This document shows, piece after piece, positions 1 to 5,312 of a stretch of 5,312 nt of DNA. Both the position numbers and the translations under genes were made by a program. Each line of letters opens with the position of its first letter. Positions within the stretch are counted from its first letter, which is position 1. The stretch is from NCBI GenBank assembly GCA_012513625.1, contig JAAZBW010000212.1, positions 1-5,312 on the forward strand, given 5' to 3'. Under the pieces are notes generated by a model. That model saw only the letters and a program-made list of their open reading frames with translations, did no database searches and was not told where the DNA came from. The stretch is from Actinomycetales bacterium. GTDB taxonomy: Bacteria > Actinomycetota > Actinomycetes > Actinomycetales > Actinomycetaceae.

Positions 1-615
1 CTTGAGTCCCCGGGGAAAGGCGATGGCATTCCGGTCTCCCTGGCGGGCGAGGCGGTCGATGTGCGGGCCGCCGGGATACGGGAGGCCGAGGAGGCGTCCC
101 ACCTTGTCGAATGCCTCCCCCGCCGCGTCATCGAGCGTGGAGCCGAGTTCGGTGACGCCGGTGGCAATGTCCGTGACGGCGAGGAGGCTCGTGTGGCCGC
201 CGGAGACTACGAGTGCGGTGAAGGACTCGGGGAAGGGCCCGTTCACGAGTTCGTCCACGGCCACATGGCCGATCACGTGGTTGACGCCGTAGAGCGGCTT
301 GCCGGTGGCCACCGCCAGCGCCTTCGCTCCGGCCGTGCCCACAGTGAGGGGTCCGATCAGTCCGGGTCCGGCCGCCACGGCGAGCGCGTCCACCTCCTCC
401 AGGCTGACCTCCGCCTTCTCGAGGACCGCCTGCAGGGTGGGGAGGAAGGACTCGAGGTGGGCGCGGGAGGCGATCTCCGGGATGATGCCGCCAAAGCGTT
501 CGTGCGCGCCGATCGAGGTGGCGGTGACGTCCGCGAGGAGCTCGCGGCCACGGACGAGGGCGAAGCCTGTCTCATCGCAGGTGGACTCGATCCCGAGGAT
601 CAGGGGTTCTCGCAC
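1..615 (-). CDS. tsaD: TsaD, tRNA threonylcarbamoyladenosine (t6A37) transferase subunit; 5' part only, cut by the window edge
   Basis: TsaD is the catalytic subunit that moves the threonylcarbamoyl group from threonylcarbamoyl-AMP onto A37 of ANN-decoding tRNAs. It acts in the cytoplasm with TsaB and TsaE. The first 205 residues are visible, roughly 60% of the usual 330-360. Seen directly: the N-terminal ASKHA-type strand LGIESTCDET (residues 7-16), the metal-binding HxxxH motif as NHVIGH with H113 and H117, the SGGHT motif at 138-142, and the block from T160 to P184 that includes DDAAGEAFDKVGRLLGL and PYPGGPH. No frameshift is visible. The GTG start is chosen because only six residues precede the conserved LGIE strand, which is usual for the family. 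There is no spaced Shine-Dalgarno sequence, but a TAGAAT hexamer lies 7 bases upstream, suggesting a leaderless message. The preceding 436-aa gene ends 27 bases away. The gene is surely real; it is a housekeeping neighbour rather than part of the toxin cassette. Confidence 0.97.
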   Translation of the reverse strand, partial: MREPLILGIESTCDETGFALVRGRELLADVTATSIGAHERFGGIIPEIASRAHLESFLPTLQAVLEKAEVSLEEVDALAVAAGPGLIGPLTVGTAGAKALAVATGKPLYGVNHVIGHVAVDELVNGPFPESFTALVVSGGHTSLLAVTDIATGVTELGSTLDDAAGEAFDKVGRLLGLPYPGGPHIDRLARQGDRNAIAFPRGLK

Positions 616-622
616 GCCCCCG

Positions 623-628
623 ATTCTA
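623..628 (-). promoter_or_regulatory. -10 element (TAGAAT) of a likely leaderless tsaD promoter
   Basis: TAGAAT matches the TATAAT consensus at five of six positions. It ends 7 bases before the tsaD GTG, so transcription would begin at or next to the start codon. Leaderless mRNAs are common in actinobacteria and rely mainly on the -10 box. No good -35 box lies 16-19 bases upstream. The only purine run (GGGGG) touches the start codon too closely to serve as a Shine-Dalgarno sequence, which supports the leaderless reading. Not tested experimentally. Confidence 0.5.
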
Positions 629-642
629 GGTGGTGATGCGCG

Positions 643-1953
643 TCAGGCGATCCGGGCGATCCTTCCGTAGATGCTCGCCTGGATCACCTCCTCGAAGTTG
701 TCGAACACCGTGCGCGACTTTGCGGGGAAGAGGTTCAGGCCCTCCTCGTCCGGCACCATGATGAGGTGCCCGGACCGGCCCCCGTTTAGGTAGGGCACGG
801 GCCCCACCTCGCTCTCGGGCCCCTGGGCGAACAGGTGCCACACCGTCCACGGCTCCTCCCACAGTGCCCGCAGGGCGGGGTTGGCATCCTCGGGAAGCCC
901 GGGGCGGCCAGTGGCGGAGGTGGCGAGGCCCTCGCCGTCGATGGTGGTGGGGGCGATCGGCAGGTTCCAGGCGGGCTGGAGCCCCACCCAGCGGGCCATG
1001 AGGGTGGAGAGGTCCACGAGGGGGGCCACCATGAGGTTGGTGCGGCCCACGGTCGGATCCTCCGGTTCCCCGAACGGGTCGGCAACGATCAGGACCGCCG
1101 GGCCGTGGATCCACGCCTGGAATGCGGCCTCCTGCTCCTCACGGTCTGCGCCGATCCGAACGGCGGCCGAGGGCTCGCGCAGGAAGTCCGCCAGCCCGTC
1201 CCCGGATTCGGTGAGTGCGCTCCCCTCCACGAGCCCGAGGGCGCTCAGTTGTTCGAGTTCCCTCGCGGCTCCGCGCAACATGAAGCGACCGACGCGGCCG
1301 CCCTGGGCGAGTTCGGCGAACAGCGCCACTGCGGACCCGGTGAGCCACGAGCCCTCCTCCCAGGGGTAGTCCTGGACGGCGGCGAGTCCGTGGATGCGTT
1401 CCATCTCGATTCCGGCGGCCGCGCTGGCGGGCTCGTCGAGCGCCGTGGCCGGGATGGGATTGGCGGCGGGGAGGCGGTCGCCACGGGTGAATTCGAGTGA
1501 GTCGGCGATCTGCATGAATGTGTCGCCGAACACTGGCCACTGGCCCACTCCAGCCGAGGTGGTGAGCTGCACAGCGAGACCGCTGCCGGCGAGGAGCCAC
1601 TCGGTGGCACGGACGCGCGCGCCGGTCTCCGGGGAGCGGTGCGTGTAGCTGATCATCCGCCCTGTGCCGGCGAAGCCGGCGTCCGCCCGCATCGCCGGCG
1701 ACCAGGCGTCGATGTCGATCACGAACACGTCCTCGAGCGCATTCAGGAGGCCGTCGACCGCATTCACCATGAACTCGGAGATGCCCCCCTCATACTCGTT
1801 GAGCGTGAGAACGGCGTTGGGTGCAAAGGAGCCCTCCGGACCCTCCAGGTACGCGAGGGACTCCACCTCGGGGCGGGGGCTCTCCTGCACGGCCCACCCG
1901 TCTGGGACGGTGAACCGCACCCTGCCGGAGAGCCCATTCACGATGTGTGCCAT
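643..1953 (-). CDS. Hypothetical 436-aa protein with LpqN/Mog1-like N-terminal half and unassigned, possibly EspG-like, C-terminal half
   Basis: The function is unknown. There is no signal peptide, lipobox or membrane segment, so the protein should be cytoplasmic. Residues about 8-156 run as RVRFTVPDGW, then alternating strands and a helix, a RATEWLLAGSG strand, and a closing helix ending IADSLEF. This order recalls the Mog1/PsbP/LpqN fold, usually found in exported lipoproteins. A short Pro/Ala-rich linker (about 158-182) follows. Residues about 195-436 form a second domain: a helix pair around RELEQLSALGLVEGSALTES (231-250), strands AVLIVADPF (286-294) and NLMVAPLVDLS (306-316), and an acidic, Trp-rich stretch EEPWTVWHLF (366-375). 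This loosely resembles EspG-type ESX chaperones, but the match is weak. The ATG at 1953 starts 2 bases after the upstream stop, with GGGG at 1963-1966 as a weak ribosome binding site. A GTG at 1959 overlapping the stop and a TTG at 1968 are alternatives. The close coupling suggests it serves the upstream product as a chaperone or immunity factor. Confidence 0.72.
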   Translation of the reverse strand: MAHIVNGLSGRVRFTVPDGWAVQESPRPEVESLAYLEGPEGSFAPNAVLTLNEYEGGISEFMVNAVDGLLNALEDVFVIDIDAWSPAMRADAGFAGTGRMISYTHRSPETGARVRATEWLLAGSGLAVQLTTSAGVGQWPVFGDTFMQIADSLEFTRGDRLPAANPIPATALDEPASAAAGIEMERIHGLAAVQDYPWEEGSWLTGSAVALFAELAQGGRVGRFMLRGAARELEQLSALGLVEGSALTESGDGLADFLREPSAAVRIGADREEQEAAFQAWIHGPAVLIVADPFGEPEDPTVGRTNLMVAPLVDLSTLMARWVGLQPAWNLPIAPTTIDGEGLATSATGRPGLPEDANPALRALWEEPWTVWHLFAQGPESEVGPVPYLNGGRSGHLIMVPDEEGLNLFPAKSRTVFDNFEEVIQASIYGRIARIA

Positions 1954-1955
1954 TG

Positions 1956-3419
1956 TCACCAACCCCAACCGAAGATCTTCTTGGCCACGCCCTTGGCGCC
2001 GTCTGCGACGGCACTGCCGGCCCCCTTCAGCGTATCGACGGTAGCGTTCTTCGCCTTGTCCGCCGCGGCGCCCAACCCGTCACGTCTCACATCATTAATG
2101 AACCCGCCCACCTTCTCGCCCACGAATCCGCCCACCTTCTCGCCCACTATGCCGCCCACGAACCCGCCCACGGCGGCACCCACCCCCGGGATGGGAATCA
2201 GGGCCTGCCCCACGGCTGCGCCCACGGCACGGCCCGCCACCGTACCCGCCACCTTGCCAACGTTCTTGGCAGTCCCCTCGATGGCGGCAGACTTCACTCC
2301 CTCGTTACGGGCCTGCTCCCCGGTCATGGACGGGTTGTTGCGCAGGGCTTCGTTGTAGTGCTTCTGGTACGAGTCGTGGTAGGTTACGCCCATATCGACC
2401 ACGGCGAGCACCTTGGTCCCCACCTTGAACGCCGGGTTCTTGGCAATCTTGCCGAGGGTGTCGGACGCCTTGTCGAAACCCTTGAGCCACTTGTTCATCC
2501 CGGGTGTGACGGGGATGTTGGTGGCGGCCTTCCCGGTGTAGTACCACGTGGGGTCACCCTTGAACTGCTTGTACCCGGTGTGCTGCCACTTGAGGCCCAG
2601 CCACTTGTCGGGCTTGCCCTTCGTCAGGATCTTCGGCAGCTTGCCCTTGTGGCCGAAGGTCGAATAGACCCACTTCTCGGTTCCGGGAAAGAGGTTCGCC
2701 CACTTCGGCAGGCCACCCTTGATGGCAGAGGCCCAGCCCCCGAACTCGGTCTTCCACGCGTAGGCCAGCATGCCGTGGAAGCCGCGGAAGTTCGCGAGGT
2801 GACCCACGTTCTTGTTGACGAAGTCCCAGGTCTTCTTCGTACCCTGGGCGTACTTGTTGACCTCGGAGGTCCACCCCTTGGGGGGCGGGCCCTGGGCGTC
2901 GGAGATGGCAGAGACGCACTCGTCCACCCAGCCGTTGTAGAGGGTGCGCCCATTCTTGAGCCGGTTTACGAGGTTGATCCGGGCGCCTGCCGTCCTCGTG
3001 TTCTTCGGCAGCGGATTGCCCTCGGCCGAAGCCTCCGTGCGTTCGGTCGCGCTGTACTGGTACTCGTGGAGGGCGTTGAATGCGGTGACGTCACTCTTCA
3101 GGCTTTTGTACGTCCCCTCCTGGAAGGACGCCACCTTCGTGGAGAAGGCGGTGAGCGCGGCGGAAATGCTGTCGATCCCGCGTGCCACATTCGTCTTGAG
3201 GTGCTCCGTGTTGTTGGAGAAGGCACCCACGAGGGTGCTACTTCCCGTGTACTTCACGGATTCCTGGAGCCCCATCCAGGACTGGTGGGCATCTCTGTAC
3301 TTCCCGCGGATGGTGGTGGCGTGGGTCTTCAGATCCTTTGCATCCGTGTCAAGCGTGTCCATCGTGCCCAACGGCTCTGGGAGGTAGGCAGAGAATGAGA
3401 CATCAGCAATGAACTGCAT
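1956..3419 (-). CDS. Putative WXG100/LXG-like secreted effector with C-terminal glycine-zipper region (487 aa)
   Basis: I do not recognise a named family. Residues about 20-115 are helical, with a W48-M-G50 turn between two amphipathic helices, as in WXG100 proteins. A YSATE sequence (122-126) following the helices fits the YxxxD/E type VII export motif. Residues 183-313 are rich in Lys and carry ten tryptophans (for example W183, W198, W222, W229, W240, W250, W273, W278, W292, W311). From about 380 to 444 the chain is a glycine zipper (GxxxG-type spacing, few charges), including IPIPGVGAAVGGF and two tandem VGEKVGGF units. It ends in an Ala/Gly/Lys amphipathic stretch and a terminal FGWGW. 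No N-terminal signal peptide is seen. The ATG has GAAAGG 8 bases upstream. The upstream 132-aa gene ends 33 bases away, and the downstream gene starts 2 bases after the stop. Glycine-zipper tails occur in some pore-forming LXG toxins; a membrane-active effector is an inference, and a structural surface protein is the alternative. No catalytic motif was found. Confidence 0.75.
   Translation of the reverse strand: MQFIADVSFSAYLPEPLGTMDTLDTDAKDLKTHATTIRGKYRDAHQSWMGLQESVKYTGSSTLVGAFSNNTEHLKTNVARGIDSISAALTAFSTKVASFQEGTYKSLKSDVTAFNALHEYQYSATERTEASAEGNPLPKNTRTAGARINLVNRLKNGRTLYNGWVDECVSAISDAQGPPPKGWTSEVNKYAQGTKKTWDFVNKNVGHLANFRGFHGMLAYAWKTEFGGWASAIKGGLPKWANLFPGTEKWVYSTFGHKGKLPKILTKGKPDKWLGLKWQHTGYKQFKGDPTWYYTGKAATNIPVTPGMNKWLKGFDKASDTLGKIAKNPAFKVGTKVLAVVDMGVTYHDSYQKHYNEALRNNPSMTGEQARNEGVKSAAIEGTAKNVGKVAGTVAGRAVGAAVGQALIPIPGVGAAVGGFVGGIVGEKVGGFVGEKVGGFINDVRRDGLGAAADKAKNATVDTLKGAGSAVADGAKGVAKKIFGWGW
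2100..2147 (-). repeat. Tandem 24-bp repeat (two units) inside the glycine-zipper coding region
   Basis: Two adjacent 24-base units differ at very few positions and encode VGEKVGGF twice (residues 425-440 of the 487-aa protein). A more diverged related unit, VGGFVGGI, precedes them at 2148-2171. The period is in frame, so copy-number change would lengthen or shorten the zipper without a frameshift. Confidence 0.85.
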
Positions 3420-3427
3420 GCCGGATA

Positions 3428-3433
3428 CCTTTC
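3428..3433 (-). promoter_or_regulatory. Ribosome binding site (GAAAGG) for the 487-aa gene
   Basis: GAAAGG lies 8 bases before the ATG at 3419 and fixes that start over the internal methionine at residue 20. It sits in the 33-base gap after the 132-aa gene, so the two genes can share a transcript yet start translation independently. Confidence 0.7.
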
Positions 3434-3452
3434 GGTGACGCAGAGCCGGTGG

Positions 3453-3851
3453 CTAACGGGACTTGGCCGGGGCCGGTCCGATGGACTGCGGAGGGGTGTA
3501 CGTGTACTCGGGCAGAATGCCGATCGCCTCCACCTGTTCCTGCGCGTCCGTGACCGCCTGGAGCGCGTTCGCCGCCTGATCGGAAGAGGCGTTCTCAAAG
3601 ATCGTGATGATCTGGTCGGCGCCATCGAGTGCCTGATTTCCGGCCGCGAACATCGTCACCACGAATGGGCGCACGAATTGGTAGTTGGTCTGGTCGAGGG
3701 CGGCGATGATCTTCGCCTCCTTGGTGGCGGCGGCGGCGGAGGAAAGGTTGCCTGTGAGCTTCTCCTCAATACCCTTGAGTTCCACCCACGTGCTTCGTGC
3801 CTGAGTCACGGCGCTGCGCGCGTTCTCAACCTGGACAGTGTAGAAACTCAT
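3453..3851 (-). CDS. Small helical protein (132 aa), possible WXG100-like or LXG-partner protein
   Basis: The product is unknown. The sequence begins MSFYTVQVENARSAV and is predicted by eye to be almost wholly helical: about 6-34, 36-53, 55-86 and 88-108. A Pro-rich tail, PEYTYTPPQSIGPAPAKSR (114-132), looks disordered. Heptad-like hydrophobic spacing suggests coiled-coil or hairpin packing. There is a tryptophan (W22) but no strict WxG turn, no signal peptide and no membrane segment. The ATG at 3851 is preferred over an upstream in-frame start at 3974 because GGAG lies 8 bases before it. The upstream extension would also be Arg/Pro-rich and run through the probable promoter. It is the first gene of the apparent three-gene operon, just before the WXG100-headed 487-aa gene. 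That is where the small helical partner proteins of LXG toxins are often encoded, so a targeting-partner role is inferred. It also vaguely resembles small actinobacterial DUF proteins near type VII genes. Confidence 0.72.
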   Translation of the reverse strand: MSFYTVQVENARSAVTQARSTWVELKGIEEKLTGNLSSAAAATKEAKIIAALDQTNYQFVRPFVVTMFAAGNQALDGADQIITIFENASSDQAANALQAVTDAQEQVEAIGILPEYTYTPPQSIGPAPAKSR

Positions 3852-3857
3852 CCCCAA

Positions 3858-3863
3858 CTCTCC
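3858..3863 (-). promoter_or_regulatory. Ribosome binding site (GGAGAG) for the 132-aa gene
   Basis: The GGAG core is 8 bases from the ATG at 3851. It decides this start against the longer reading that would begin at 3974. Confidence 0.75.
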
Positions 3864-3889
3864 GGTGTAGCCCGACTGGTTCCTGCGCC

Positions 3890-3918
3890 ACCGTATCGGC
3901 GCCCGCGGGCGAATCCAA
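3890..3918 (-). promoter_or_regulatory. Putative promoter of the three-gene cassette (TTGGAT, 17-base spacer, TACGGT)
   Basis: On the minus strand, TTGGAT (3918-3913) and TACGGT (3895-3890) are separated by exactly 17 bases, a standard housekeeping-sigma layout. Each hexamer matches its consensus at three positions, which is ordinary for high-GC actinobacteria. Transcription would start about 30 bases before the 132-aa ATG, leaving room for its ribosome binding site. The spacer contains a perfect 12-base palindrome at 3900-3911. Confidence 0.45.
3900..3911. promoter_or_regulatory. 12-base perfect palindrome in the promoter spacer, possible operator
   Basis: CGCCCGCGGGCG is its own reverse complement and lies wholly between the proposed -35 and -10 boxes, where a bound repressor would block polymerase. 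A nine-base partial copy (CGCCCGCGG) is found upstream at 3953-3961. All-G/C palindromes arise by chance in such DNA, so this is only a candidate site. Confidence 0.3.
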
Positions 3919-3996
3919 GGACATCCGGGAGTCCTCCCCGGTGGGCTGACACCGCCCGCGGCGCGCACGGCCACCCCTCATCGAGGGCTCGCCCGG

Positions 3997-4554
3997 TCAG
4001 TCCATCGAGCCGATCGTGATCCGCCCCTGGAACCCTGCGGCCACCTCGAGGTGGGCGGCGAATCCTCCCCGCTGGAGGGTGTCCGGCACCTCGGGCCCGC
4101 CGAGGGAGAGCAGGGGTGCGTAGTACAGGCACTCCCCCAGTTCCGGGACTCCCAGCCTCTCGACGGCGGGCAGGTAGTTGGCCCACCGGAAGTCCCTTTC
4201 GAGGAGCCCCGGGTCTTCCAGGAACCGCACCACGTGGGCGGGCTTCGAGAAGCTGAGCGGAAAAGCCACGTCGAGCCGGGTGCACACGTTGTGGAAGTAC
4301 CCGTCCTGCCACACCACGATGTCCGCGAGCGCGGAGGTGAACACGGGTACGGCTCCCTCCGGGTCGTCCACGATGAGGGGGAGCCAGGAGGAGGCCTCCG
4401 CCGGGTCCGGGATCCGCAGGAAGCCGTCGCCGATCAGTCCCGCGCCGAGTTCGCGCCACAGAGCCACGATCTCGGTGGGCACCCGGTCCGCAAACCGGGC
4501 GATCACCTCGTCCGAGATGGGGGCGATCCCGTGGAACTCACTGAAGGTACTCAC
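3997..4554 (-). CDS. GAD-like/DUF1851 immunity protein, Tdi1 type (185 aa)
   Basis: This is a probable cytoplasmic immunity protein that binds and neutralises the nuclease domain encoded just upstream. The whole length fits the GAD-like plus Tdi1 C-terminal (DUF1851) pattern known from Agrobacterium Tdi1, the partner of the Tde1 DNase. Residues about 6-50 read VIARFADRVPTEIVALWRELG, then GDGFLRIPDP. A strand-rich middle (69-100) includes PVFTSALADIVVWQDG. The C-terminal part (about 120-180) has YLPAVERLGVPELGECLYYA, then PLLSLGG and a closing helix HLEVAAGF. There is no signal peptide or membrane segment. The start is GTG at 4554. AAAGGA sits 8 bases upstream and shares its first base with the toxin stop codon, so translation is probably coupled to the toxin. 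The family assignment is from recognised pattern, not a search. The specific partnership is inferred from adjacency and matches the known Ntox15-Tdi1 pairing. Confidence 0.88.
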   Translation of the reverse strand: MSTFSEFHGIAPISDEVIARFADRVPTEIVALWRELGAGLIGDGFLRIPDPAEASSWLPLIVDDPEGAVPVFTSALADIVVWQDGYFHNVCTRLDVAFPLSFSKPAHVVRFLEDPGLLERDFRWANYLPAVERLGVPELGECLYYAPLLSLGGPEVPDTLQRGGFAAHLEVAAGFQGRITIGSMD

Positions 4555-4562
4555 GCAGGGGA

Positions 4563-4568
4563 TCCTTT
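4563..4568 (-). promoter_or_regulatory. Ribosome binding site (AAAGGA) of the immunity gene, overlapping the toxin stop codon
   Basis: AAAGGA lies 8 bases before the GTG at 4554. Its first A is the last base of the toxin TGA (4570-4568). A ribosome ending the toxin is thus delivered directly to the immunity start. Confidence 0.75.
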
Positions 4569-5312
4569 CACGGCTTCACCACGAACACGATGTTCGGCCT
4601 CACGTCTCCGCGGAACTCGGGCGGTATCTGGTCGAGTACGGCTCGCAGGTCGTCCAACAGCCCCGGCGTGGTGGAGGGCCACTTCCCGCCGAGCGACCGG
4701 TTGGCTCCCTGGTGGCCGAGGCCGGAGATGTCGGTGACGTCCCCGCCCGCCTTCCCGTCGAGGCGGTGGGTGGCGTCGGTCTCCGCCTTGACGTCGCGGA
4801 CGATGTCGTCGATCTCGGCTACGGAGAGGTGCGGGTGCTGGTCGGCGAGCATGTCCCGCAGTGCCGTCTCGGAGACCTCGCGGCCGGAGGCGCGGGCGTC
4901 CCGGACCTCGGCTGCGGCGCTGTTGTAGGTGTCGATGTTCTTCTCGAGGTCCTGCACCGAGTACTCGCGCATCTGCGCCTGCTGCTCGGCAGCCTGCCGG
5001 TAGTGCTCGTACGGGTGGGAAGAGGTGGGTCCGTTCACCTCGACGTAGATCGGTTCCGTGGGCCGCACCACGCCGTCCGGCCCCAGTTCCAGGTCCGGAT
5101 TCGTCTCGAGGAACTCCCGGAACTCGGGGCTGAGGGCGGAGGCGTCGGGTACGTAGCCGTTGTTGGTGTGCCCCGACGGCGAGGGCGAGCCGTCGTACTC
5201 GAACCCCCGCGCCGACTCCGTCACCATCTCCGGCCGGGTCTGCCCGATGTACTCGCCGTCGAGGCGGATCTGGCCGTTCTCGATGTCAATCGTCCTGTCG
5301 AGCGAATGCCAC
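4568..5312 (-). CDS. Polymorphic toxin C-terminal part with Ntox15 (Tde1-like DNase) domain; 5' end outside the window
   Basis: The reading frame is open to the window edge, so 247 C-terminal residues are visible, beginning WHSLDRTIDIENGQ. The methionine encoded at 5227 is internal, not a start. Residues about 100-240 fit the Ntox15 toxin domain. The parts, in order, are a helical HYRQAAEQQAQMREYSVQDL (103-122), a charged helix region, the HxxD motif as THRLDGKAGGD with H182 and D185, then GLGHQGANRSLGGKW (197-211). The last piece echoes the N-S-(I/L)-G-x-x-W block of the family. In Agrobacterium Tde1 the HxxD motif is needed for DNase activity, so this protein should cut DNA in a target cell. 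The segment before the domain (about 30-95) is Pro/Ser/Gly-rich and looks like a linker. The N-terminal trafficking region is unseen, so the secretion route is unknown; type VII export is inferred from the Gram-positive setting. The immunity gene follows 13 bases later. Confidence 0.85.
   Translation of the reverse strand, partial: WHSLDRTIDIENGQIRLDGEYIGQTRPEMVTESARGFEYDGSPSPSGHTNNGYVPDASALSPEFREFLETNPDLELGPDGVVRPTEPIYVEVNGPTSSHPYEHYRQAAEQQAQMREYSVQDLEKNIDTYNSAAAEVRDARASGREVSETALRDMLADQHPHLSVAEIDDIVRDVKAETDATHRLDGKAGGDVTDISGLGHQGANRSLGGKWPSTTPGLLDDLRAVLDQIPPEFRGDVRPNIVFVVKP

Larger units (their letters stand above)
3852..3996. other. Intergenic gap between the toxin-immunity pair and the three-gene cassette
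   Basis: These 145 bases hold the proposed promoter and ribosome binding site of the 132-aa gene. A short hairpin lies at 3975-3987 (5-bp stem CCCTC/GAGGG, 3-base loop) just after the immunity stop. It lacks a U-run, so it is at best a weak transcription end. Read-through from the immunity gene into the cassette is therefore possible. Confidence 0.5.

Noticed and set aside
61..636. Plus-strand open frame opposite tsaD
   Set aside because: The minus strand encodes unmistakable TsaD through this whole stretch; the opposite frame is compositionally biased and featureless.
835..1500. Plus-strand open frame opposite the 436-aa gene
   Set aside because: Gly/Arg/Glu-rich shadow product without recognisable pattern; the minus-strand frame is coherent with its neighbours.
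2100..2171. Repeats considered as a CRISPR array
   Set aside because: The units are directly adjacent with no spacers and lie in frame within a coding region.
1947..3398. Long plus-strand open frame (483 codons) opposite the 487-aa gene
   Set aside because: It mirrors the minus-strand gene, a common artefact of high GC where stops are rare. The predicted protein is His/Leu/Val/Gly-rich with no domain, while the minus-strand frame has clear domains and ribosome binding site.
3925..3941. Imperfect inverted repeat CCGGGA/TCCCCGG as a terminator
   Set aside because: The stem needs a bulge, there is no U-run, and such repeats are frequent by chance in this base composition.
3852..3974. N-terminal extension of the 132-aa gene to an upstream in-frame start
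   Set aside because: It would add 41 Arg/Pro/Gly-rich residues through the promoter region, and the ATG at 3851 has a well-placed ribosome binding site.
4051..4737. Plus-strand open frame across the immunity gene and toxin end
   Set aside because: It is antisense to two recognisable genes and shows no domain of its own.
5225..5227. ATG as the true start of the toxin gene
   Set aside because: The frame stays open to the window edge with a coherent protein upstream, so this methionine is internal.

Overview
This window is a piece of a high-GC chromosome whose genes all lie on the minus strand. The strong G/C preference at third codon positions, a GTG-started tsaD and the style of the genes point to an actinobacterium (Actinomycetota). 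The genus cannot be fixed from this sequence.

In transcription order, from high to low coordinates, the layout is as follows. (1) 5312-4568: the C-terminal 247 residues of a polymorphic toxin. It ends in a domain I read as Ntox15, the Tde1-like DNase family, with its HxxD motif. (2) 4554-3997: a GAD-like/DUF1851 (Tdi1-type) immunity protein, whose ribosome binding site overlaps the toxin stop codon. (3) 3996-3852: a 145-base gap with a plausible promoter (TTGGAT, 17 bases, TACGGT), whose spacer contains a 12-base perfect palindrome. (4) 3851-3453: a small helical protein of 132 aa. (5) 3419-1956: a 487-aa protein with a WXG100-like N-terminal hairpin, a Trp/Lys-rich middle and a long glycine-zipper C-terminus. 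(6) 1953-643: a 436-aa cytoplasmic protein with an LpqN/Mog1-like N-terminal half and an unassigned, possibly EspG-like, C-terminal half. (7) 615-1: the first 205 codons of tsaD, cut by the window edge and apparently read from its own leaderless promoter.

Genes 1 and 2 form a recognisable toxin-immunity pair. This pair is best known as a type VI secretion effector of proteobacteria; here it sits in a Gram-positive setting next to WXG100-like genes, so type VII delivery is the natural inference. Genes 4 to 6 look like one tightly spaced operon: a small helical partner, a WXG100-headed putative membrane-active effector, and a putative chaperone or accessory protein. I cannot name a described system for this trio, and it is the most interesting part of the window. 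tsaD is core tRNA-modification machinery and marks the edge of the accessory region. No RNA genes, insertion sequences or CRISPR arrays were seen.
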